From Tissierellia bacterium (lineage in GTDB: Bacteria; Bacillota; Clostridia; Tissierellales; Sedimentibacteraceae): a stretch of DNA of 6,644 bases. Below, in pieces: positions 1 through 4,264 of the stretch. Within the stretch, counting starts at the first letter, position 1. Each line of letters opens with the position of its first letter. The stretch is taken from positions 1-6,644 of the forward strand of contig JAQVRY010000007.1 in the NCBI GenBank assembly GCA_028700795.1, in the 5' to 3' direction. The notes beneath the pieces are model-generated. The model was not told the origin of the DNA. It made no database searches and saw only the letters and a program-made list of their open reading frames with translations. A program made the translations under genes and the position numbers.

Positions 1-1
1 C

Positions 2-547
2 TACCCTGAAAATTCGTCTTTTGCCAAGAATGAATGGGCTTTGGCACTAATGATTCCTCAAGATGATTTAAGCAGTGTTATAGTAAATACAAATTTAAAA
101 CTCATATACATAAGTGCATTTCTAATGTTACTAGGAATTGTTATCTCGTATATCTTGAGCAAATACTACATTTTACCCATATCAAGGGGTTTTGATATTA
201 TTAAAAACAACTCCAAAAACAAAGAAAAAACAAATATTCTTGAAATCGACGAATTAATAGAATTCGTTTCAAGCAAAACCGATTTTGAAAAAGGGACAGA
301 CCCTAGTTCGATTATTCTCAATGAATTTTTAAAGAATATCAAGACTCTCTCCCCTTCAGAGTACTCTGTTTTTAGTCTATATGCCAAGCAATACAATGCC
401 AAAGAAATTGCAGAGAGTTTATGTTTAAGCATCAATACCATTAAAACTCATACAAAACATATATATTCCAAGCTAAATATTAATTCAAAGGAAGAATTAA
501 TCCTTTATGTTGAAATGCTTAAGGAATCCGGAAGAGATATTAAATAA
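2..547 (+). CDS. Membrane-anchored LuxR-type transcriptional regulator (5' end missing)
   Basis: The reading frame is open from the first complete codon at position 2, so the gene begins upstream of the window and 181 C-terminal residues are visible. In partial numbering, residues 1-31 look like the end of an extracytoplasmic sensor region. Residues 34-53 form one hydrophobic membrane helix, followed by a HAMP-like start (L-P-I at 58-60) and a polar linker. Residues 116-181 form a GerE/LuxR helix-turn-helix: L-S-P-S-E-Y at the start, then A-K-E-I-A-E-S-L, then N-T-I-K-T-H and S-K-L-N-I. No receiver-domain residues are visible. The inference is a one-component regulator that senses outside the cell and binds DNA inside it; its ligand and targets are unknown. 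A TTG at 41 could act as a start but has no ribosome binding site and lies inside the longer frame. The last 8 bp overlap the convergent mnmA, with no terminator between them. Confidence 0.82.
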   Translation, partial: YPENSSFAKNEWALALMIPQDDLSSVIVNTNLKLIYISAFLMLLGIVISYILSKYYILPISRGFDIIKNNSKNKEKTNILEIDELIEFVSSKTDFEKGTDPSSIILNEFLKNIKTLSPSEYSVFSLYAKQYNAKEIAESLCLSINTIKTHTKHIYSKLNINSKEELILYVEMLKESGRDIK

Positions 548-1619
548 TTGTCCCTCCGCCTATTACTATGTCTCCGTCATAAAAAACAACTGACTGACCG
601 GGTGTGATTGCACGCTGATTGTGAGCAAATTCAACAATAATACTATCCTCCCCTTCAGGATGAATTAAGGCTTCAGTTTCCTTCTGACTATATCTTGTTT
701 TAACCGTTGCTTTCATGGTGGCAGTAAGTTTTTCAACAGCTATCATATTTAGCTCGGATGCTTTCAATGTTTTTGAATATAGCTCTTCTTCGCTTCCTAT
801 GGTAACTGTGTTAAGCTCTTTGTTTTTATTAATAACATAAGCAGGCTTTCCCAATGCAATTCCAAGTCCTTTGCGCTGCCCCACGGTATAATGTATGATT
901 CCTTTATGCTCACCAATAACATTGCCTTCAGTGTCCACAAAGTTACCTTTTTTAGATTTTACACCCATCGTATTTTCCAAAAATCCTGCGTAGTCACCGT
1001 CTTTCACAAAGCAAATATCCTGGCTGTCAGGTTTTCTTGCATTTATTAAATCTCTTTCTTCAGCTATTTTTCTGACCTCAGTTTTTAACATTTCTCCTAA
1101 GGGAAGAATTGTTCTTGACAAATCATGCTGTGTCAGAACATAAAGAACATAGCTTTGGTCCTTAGACAAATCCACAGCCCTTTTTAATAAGTATCTGCCG
1201 CTTGCATTGTCAAATTCTATTCTGGCATAATGCCCTGTGGCAATATAATCTTTTTCCATTAATATTGCCCTTTGGATCAATTTGCTGAATTTTATATATC
1301 TGTTGCAGTCAATGCATGGATTAGGTGTACTGCCTTCTTCATAGCTTCTTTTAAATTTTTGGATAACTTCATCTTGGAATGTTTCCTTAAAATTAAAAAC
1401 AAAATGTTCAATTCCTAATTTATGGCATACACTTCTTGCATCTTCCACATCCTCTAAAGAGCAGCATGTTCTATTTCTGCTGCAAGACGAAAATACGTCT
1501 TCATCGCTGAACAATTTTAAAGTAGCTCCACATATATCATAACCTTGTTCTCTAAGCAAGACGGCAGCAACAGATGAGTCAACCCCGCCGCTCATAGCAA
1601 CCATAACTTTCTTCTTCAT
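540..1619 (-). CDS. mnmA: tRNA-specific 2-thiouridylase MnmA
   Basis: MnmA (TrmU) adenylates and thiolates U34 of the Lys, Glu and Gln tRNAs in the cytoplasm, giving s2U34; sulfur comes from a cysteine desulfurase. The 359-aa product has the usual length and a complete C-terminus. The N-terminal PP-loop ATPase motif S-G-G-V-D-S-S is at residues 10-16. The N-P-C-I-D-C-N segment at 100-106 carries the catalytic Cys105, with an extra Cys102 that makes a C-x-x-C. The second catalytic cysteine is Cys203 in S-Q-D-I-C-F. The G-H-Y-A-R motif (129-133) and the V-G-Q-R-K-G-L-G segment of the central domain are also present. Residues 46-53 hold three more cysteines (C46, C52, C53), followed by S-L-E-D-V, a pattern I associate with clostridial MnmA. 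The ATG is preceded by AGGAGA at 1623-1628. The gene is transcribed alone and ends 8 bp inside the neighbouring regulator gene. Confidence 0.97.
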   Translation of the reverse strand: MKKKVMVAMSGGVDSSVAAVLLREQGYDICGATLKLFSDEDVFSSCSRNRTCCSLEDVEDARSVCHKLGIEHFVFNFKETFQDEVIQKFKRSYEEGSTPNPCIDCNRYIKFSKLIQRAILMEKDYIATGHYARIEFDNASGRYLLKRAVDLSKDQSYVLYVLTQHDLSRTILPLGEMLKTEVRKIAEERDLINARKPDSQDICFVKDGDYAGFLENTMGVKSKKGNFVDTEGNVIGEHKGIIHYTVGQRKGLGIALGKPAYVINKNKELNTVTIGSEEELYSKTLKASELNMIAVEKLTATMKATVKTRYSQKETEALIHPEGEDSIIVEFAHNQRAITPGQSVVFYDGDIVIGGGTII

Positions 1620-1695
1620 ATATCTCCTATTATTAATCAGACTATCCTATATCATTAACGGCACAGCCTGAAGTATCTCCTTATGTTTTTAATGT

Positions 1696-1725
1696 ATTAT
1701 ATAATTCCCGTATACCCATTGTCAA
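1696..1725 (-). promoter_or_regulatory. Sigma-A-type promoter of mnmA
   Basis: On the minus strand a perfect -35 hexamer TTGACA (1720-1725) is separated by 18 bp from a perfect -10 hexamer TATAAT (1696-1701). Transcription should start near 1689, leaving a leader of about 70 nt before the mnmA ATG at 1619. I see no riboswitch fold in that leader. Confidence 0.8.
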
Positions 1726-1767
1726 TAATTTAGACTTTATATATTGCCTATGTTTTTATGTATAGAA

Positions 1768-1902
1768 GTTACTGTTCACATATAAAATAATAAGAGACAC
1801 CAACTCGTCATTCTGAGGGCTTCAGTCCGATGAATCTCAGGTTTTAAAAGATAGGATCCTTCGCTTTGCTCAGGATGACACCCATTGGGTGTGAACTGTA
1901 AC
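1768..1902. mobile_element. MITE-like non-coding element, 135 bp
   Basis: The ends are 13-bp terminal inverted repeats matching at 12 of 13 positions: GTTACTGTTCACA (1768-1780) and the complement of TGTGAACTGTAAC (1890-1902). Immediately outside them are GTATAGAA (1760-1767) and GCATAGAA (1903-1910), an 8-bp direct repeat with one mismatch, as expected of an older target-site duplication. There is no open reading frame. Inside lie two inverted copies of a core beginning GTCATYCTGAG, and a perfect 6-bp hairpin ACACCC-ATT-GGGTGT at 1878-1892. From this sequence it looks like a non-autonomous miniature inverted-repeat element, presumably mobilised by a transposase elsewhere. The transposase family cannot be assigned from here. 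Confidence 0.68.
1807..1879. repeat. Inverted internal repeat (GTCATYCTGAG arms)
   Basis: GTCATTCTGAG at 1807-1817 pairs with CTCAGGATGAC at 1869-1879, matching at 10 of 11 positions with the remaining one G-U compatible. Weaker similarity continues inward (GATGAATCTCAG on the left, AGGATCCTTCG on the right). From memory, sequences of the type TCATTCTGAGC-GAAG-GATC occur as dispersed repeats in many bacterial genomes. This pair therefore probably forms the folding core of the larger element rather than a terminator; no T-run follows either arm. Confidence 0.6.
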
Positions 1903-1911
1903 GCATAGAAT

Positions 1912-1920
1912 TGCTATAAT
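1912..1920 (+). promoter_or_regulatory. Possible extended -10 promoter at the MITE edge
   Basis: TG-C-TATAAT (1912-1920) is a perfect -10 hexamer with the TGn extension, reading toward fprA. The only -35-like bases at suitable distance, GTGAAC (1891-1896, 18-bp spacer), lie inside the right terminal repeat of the mobile element and match the consensus at only three positions. If used, it would start transcription near 1927, upstream of the palindrome at 1943-1956. This is a sequence match only. Confidence 0.3.
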
Positions 1921-1942
1921 GTTTTGAAAAAGGCTATATTTG

Positions 1943-1956
1943 TTGATTTAAATCAA
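1943..1956. promoter_or_regulatory. FNR-type operator upstream of fprA
   Basis: TTGAT-TTAA-ATCAA is a perfect 14-bp palindrome identical to the classical FNR consensus TTGAT-N4-ATCAA. It is centred at 1949.5, exactly 29.5 nt before a plausible -10 hexamer TATAGT at 1979-1984, which would place it at -41.5 (class II activator position). The bases at the expected -35 position (1956-1961) match the -35 consensus poorly, as activator-dependent promoters often do. The Crp/FNR gene downstream of fprA, with its E-T-x-S-R recognition helix, is the obvious candidate to bind here. Confidence 0.72.
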
Positions 1957-1978
1957 AGAAATATGGTATATTAAATAA

Positions 1979-1984
1979 TATAGT
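1979..1984 (+). promoter_or_regulatory. Probable -10 hexamer of fprA
   Basis: TATAGT matches TATAAT at five of six positions and predicts a start near 1991, about 30 nt before the fprA ATG. The surroundings are very AT-rich. TATATT at 1967-1972, with TTGATT 18 bp upstream, is an alternative that would instead put the palindrome across the -35 region and suggest repression. Confidence 0.45.
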
Positions 1985-2020
1985 GAATTTATTAATAAAC
2001 AAAAGAACTAAGGAGGAAGT

Positions 2021-3196
2021 ATGTTTAAAATTAGTGATACTGTAAACTGGGTGGGTAAAATCGACTGGGAATTAAAAAAATTTCACGGCGATGAATATTC
2101 CACACATAAAGGTTCATCTTATAACTCTTATTTAATAAGAGATGAAAAAACTGTTTTAATTGATACTGTTTGGAAGCCATTTTCAAAAGAATTTGTTGCT
2201 AATTTAAAAAAGGAAATTGATTTAAACGAAATTGACTACATAATAGCAAACCATTCAGAAATTGACCACTCAGGTGCATTAGCCGATTTAATGGAGGAAA
2301 TACCAAACACACCTATTTATTGCACCAAAAATGGAGCTAAGATTATTAAAGGTCATCACCATAAGGATTGGAATTTTGTTGAAGTAAAAACAGGGGACAC
2401 CTTGGATATCGGCAAAAATAAACTTGTCTTTGTTGAAGCAAGAATGCTTCATTGGCCGGATTCAATGATGACATACATGTCTGGAGAGAATATTTTATTC
2501 AGTAATGATGCCTTTGGCCAGCACTATGCATCAGAGCTAATGTACAATGACAAGGTAGATAATGATGAGTTGTATGATGAAGCAATAAAGTATTATGCAA
2601 ACATCTTAACTCCCTTCAGCAAATTTGTCGTAAGCAAAATTGAAGAAGTTGTTGCTTTAAACATACCTATTGATATGATTTGCCCAAGCCATGGAATAAT
2701 ATGGAGAGATAACCCTATTCAAATAATAACTAAATATATGGAATGGGCAAAAAGCTACCAGGAAAACCAAGTAACAATTGTTTATGACACAATGTGGAAC
2801 GGCACAAGAAGAATGGCTGAAGCAATTGCAGAAGGTATACGGTCAAAAGACAATGATATTGATGTTAAATTGTTTAACTGTGCAAAACGAGATAAGAACG
2901 ATATAATTACTGAGGTTTTCAAGTCGAAAATGATTCTTGTAGGTTCATCAACAATAAACAACGGAATTCTTACTGCCGCAGCGGGAATTTTAGAAATGAT
3001 AAAAGGTTTGAAATTTACAAATAAAAAAGCTGCTGCATTTGGTAGCTACGGCTGGAGCGGCGAATCCATAAAAATTATTACGGAGCAGCTAAAAGAAGCA
3101 AAGTTTGATGTTGTTAACGACGGTATAAAAGAACTTTGGAATCCTGATGAGGAAGCTTTGGAAAGATGCAGGGAATTTGGCAGAAACTTAATATAA
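2021..3196 (+). CDS. fprA: Flavo-diiron protein (FprA-type NO/O2 reductase)
   Basis: Flavo-diiron proteins reduce NO to N2O or O2 to water in the cytoplasm of anaerobes, usually with electrons from rubredoxin. The 391-aa protein has the minimal class A layout. Residues 1-245 form a metallo-beta-lactamase-like diiron domain and residues 250-391 a flavodoxin domain. The diiron ligands are all visible: H78-x-E80-x-D82-H83 in N-H-S-E-I-D-H-S-G, then H144, the bridging D163 and H224 in C-P-S-H-G. The FMN phosphate loop is T-M-W-N-G-T at 257-262, with further flavin contacts around G-S-S-T (near 313) and F-G-S-Y-G-W-S-G near the C-terminal third. There is no fused rubredoxin or reductase domain, and no rubredoxin gene in the window. 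The start is fixed by AGGAGG four bases before the ATG. The perfect FNR-type palindrome upstream suggests control by redox or NO. Confidence 0.95.
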   Translation: MFKISDTVNWVGKIDWELKKFHGDEYSTHKGSSYNSYLIRDEKTVLIDTVWKPFSKEFVANLKKEIDLNEIDYIIANHSEIDHSGALADLMEEIPNTPIYCTKNGAKIIKGHHHKDWNFVEVKTGDTLDIGKNKLVFVEARMLHWPDSMMTYMSGENILFSNDAFGQHYASELMYNDKVDNDELYDEAIKYYANILTPFSKFVVSKIEEVVALNIPIDMICPSHGIIWRDNPIQIITKYMEWAKSYQENQVTIVYDTMWNGTRRMAEAIAEGIRSKDNDIDVKLFNCAKRDKNDIITEVFKSKMILVGSSTINNGILTAAAGILEMIKGLKFTNKKAAAFGSYGWSGESIKIITEQLKEAKFDVVNDGIKELWNPDEEALERCREFGRNLI

Positions 3197-3208
3197 ATAT
3201 ATAAGGTA

Positions 3209-3263
3209 TGGGGACACACCTCTACTACAGAGAAAGTCTTTGTGGGCAAGAGGAATGTCCCCA
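3209..3263. repeat. Palindromic element between convergent fprA and the regulator gene
   Basis: TGGGGACACACCTCT (3209-3223) and AGAGGAATGTCCCCA (3249-3263) form an inverted repeat matching at 13 of 15 positions. The 25-nt interior holds a second stem, ACAGAGA (3227-3233) with TCTTTGT (3237-3243). The whole stretch folds into one long hairpin on either strand. It lies centrally in the 86-bp gap between two converging genes and could stop transcription from both sides. Neither strand, however, has a proper U-run after the stem, so it looks more like a dispersed palindromic (REP-like) unit than a standard intrinsic terminator. The outer GGGGACA...TGTCCCC ends recall, from memory, palindromes seen in other Firmicutes. 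Confidence 0.55.
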
Positions 3264-3282
3264 AAATGCTTCAGGACTCCGT

Positions 3283-3996
3283 CTATTGCATATCTCTTAA
3301 GTTTTCAATATCAGTTATTATTATTTTTCTTTGCCCTTCCAGCCTTATAAGTCCTTCATCCTGCAAAAGAGAAAGTTTGCGGCTGAGAGTTTCTTTGGTT
3401 GTTCCTAAAATGGAAGATAAAACACTCTTGGTTACCGGCAAATTTATTTCATATTCATTATTTCTATTTTTAATATTGTTTTTTTCCACCTCTGCAATAA
3501 GGTAATTTGCAATTCTTTGCTCAACATCTCTTAAACCTATCTGCTCTATGAGTTCTTCTGAATGTTTAATTCTTTCTGCATATTTTTCAAGGAATTTAAG
3601 TGCAATTTCCGGTCTTTGCATAATAATTTCACGAACCTTTTCGCTTCTTATTATACAAATTTCAGTTTTCTCCAATGCTTCGGCAGAATTAGTCAATAAG
3701 GTATCTTTGAATAATGACAGCTCTCCCATGAAATCTCCCACCTCAAGAATTTTTAGTATTTGTTCCTTGCCCATGGCAGAGATTTTGGATAGTTTAACTC
3801 TCCCCTTATTAACAATAAAAAAATAATCAAAATAATCCCCGGAGTTAAATATTATTTCGCCCTTTTTATATATTTTATGGTTGGATGAATCCATAATGCT
3901 TTGTTTAATTTCAATTGGCAAGTCCACAAATATGGCAACATTATCAATACAATAACCATGGCCGCAGTCGTGGCTGCAGCAATTACATTTTTCCAC
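3283..3996 (-). CDS. Crp/FNR-family regulator with N-terminal cysteine cluster (HcpR-like)
   Basis: A 237-aa cytoplasmic regulator of the Crp/FNR family, probably controlling fprA and hcp on either side. Residues 1-16 hold five cysteines (4, 6, 7, 11, 16) plus histidines. Residues 20-115 form the cyclic-nucleotide-binding-like beta barrel (K-K-G-E-I-I-F, G-D-F-M-G-E-L-S). Cys114 falls where E. coli FNR has Cys122, the cluster ligand supplied by the barrel. A long dimerisation helix follows. The C-terminal winged helix has recognition-helix residues E202, S205 and R206 in K-E-T-L-S-R, the FNR-type signature for TTGAT half-sites. The inference is an iron-sulfur sensor of O2 or NO, related to FNR/HcpR; heme or simple thiol sensing remains possible. 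I placed the start at GTG 3996 because AGGAGG lies five bases upstream. The GTG at 4011 would put that site inside the coding region. The name HcpR is suggested by context and not proven. Confidence 0.88.
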   Translation of the reverse strand: MEKCNCCSHDCGHGYCIDNVAIFVDLPIEIKQSIMDSSNHKIYKKGEIIFNSGDYFDYFFIVNKGRVKLSKISAMGKEQILKILEVGDFMGELSLFKDTLLTNSAEALEKTEICIIRSEKVREIIMQRPEIALKFLEKYAERIKHSEELIEQIGLRDVEQRIANYLIAEVEKNNIKNRNNEYEINLPVTKSVLSSILGTTKETLSRKLSLLQDEGLIRLEGQRKIIITDIENLRDMQ

Positions 3997-4001
3997 AAAA
4001 T

Positions 4002-4007
4002 CCTCCT
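4002..4007 (-). promoter_or_regulatory. Ribosome binding site that sets the regulator start
   Basis: AGGAGG on the minus strand lies five bases before GTG 3996. The longer reading frame from GTG 4011 would encode this motif as codons 2-4 and has no good site of its own. The shorter 237-aa product is therefore favoured. Confidence 0.75.
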
Positions 4008-4023
4008 GCACTGTTTTTAATTA

Positions 4024-4052
4024 ATCATATCAGTTAACTAAAGAATATTCAA
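4024..4052 (-). promoter_or_regulatory. Promoter of the Crp/FNR regulator gene
   Basis: On the minus strand TTGAAT (4047-4052) is separated by 17 bp from TATGAT (4024-4029), predicting a start near 4017 and a leader of about 20 nt. The spacer contains the perfect 8-bp palindrome AGTTAACT (4033-4040), a weak candidate for an autoregulatory site. Confidence 0.6.
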
Positions 4053-4163
4053 CAAAAAAGGATAACCTTATTATGAGAGCATGACAATTGATAACAAAGT
4101 ATATTATTGATTTAGTTGTTTATAAAAGGACAAATGGGGTATAAGAAAATGGTGATAGTAATT

Positions 4164-4177
4164 ATTTTGTACAAAAT
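4164..4177. promoter_or_regulatory. Perfect 14-bp palindrome upstream of hcp
   Basis: ATTTTGTACAAAAT is a perfect uninterrupted palindrome, only 2 bp before the TGTAAC palindrome and centred 17 bp from it. It could be a second operator in the hcp control region. I do not recognise it as the consensus of a specific regulator, and AT-rich DNA produces such palindromes by chance more often than GC-rich DNA. Confidence 0.35.
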
Positions 4178-4179
4178 GT

Positions 4180-4195
4180 TGTAACAAATGTTACA
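4180..4195. promoter_or_regulatory. HcpR-type operator upstream of hcp
   Basis: TGTAAC-AAAT-GTTACA is a perfect 16-bp palindrome with a 4-bp spacer, the architecture of Crp/FNR-family sites. From memory, the GTAAC-N4-GTTAC pattern matches motifs proposed for HcpR ahead of hcp genes in some anaerobes. Its centre (4187.5) is 29.5 nt before TATGAT at 4217-4222, so it would sit at -41.5. No good -35 hexamer is present at the expected place (4194-4199), consistent with activation by the bound regulator. Confidence 0.68.
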
Positions 4196-4216
4196 GAATT
4201 AAAAAGTAAAATAAGT

Positions 4217-4222
4217 TATGAT
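4217..4222 (+). promoter_or_regulatory. Probable -10 hexamer of hcp
   Basis: TATGAT predicts a start near 4229 and a leader of about 36 nt before the hcp ATG. A second, less likely combination, TTGTTT (4116-4121) with TATAAG (4140-4145) and an 18-bp spacer, would start upstream of both palindromes. Confidence 0.45.
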
Positions 4223-4264
4223 TGGAACAATCAAATAAAACTAATCGAAAAGGAGAATGAATTA

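Noticed and set aside
41..547. TTG at 41 as the true start of the LuxR-type gene
   Set aside because: The frame is open without a stop back to position 2, there is no ribosome binding site before the TTG, and the residues upstream of it continue the same protein character. The gene is truncated by the window edge.
1878..1892. ACACCC-ATT-GGGTGT hairpin as an intrinsic terminator
   Set aside because: No T-run follows on either strand, and the hairpin belongs to the inverted-repeat element.
1768..1902. GTTAC in the MITE terminal repeats as an HcpR operator
   Set aside because: The two GTTAC arms are 122 bp apart, not separated by 4 bp, and each repeat is not itself palindromic. The likeness to the hcp operator is a shared pentamer only.
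3242..3826. Plus-strand open frames of 87 and 92 codons across the regulator gene
   Set aside because: They are antisense shadows of the well-supported Crp/FNR gene, with no ribosome binding site and no recognisable protein features.
3997..4011. Five extra N-terminal codons of the Crp/FNR regulator from GTG 4011
   Set aside because: An AGGAGG motif lies within these codons at ideal spacing from GTG 3996, so they are most likely untranslated leader.
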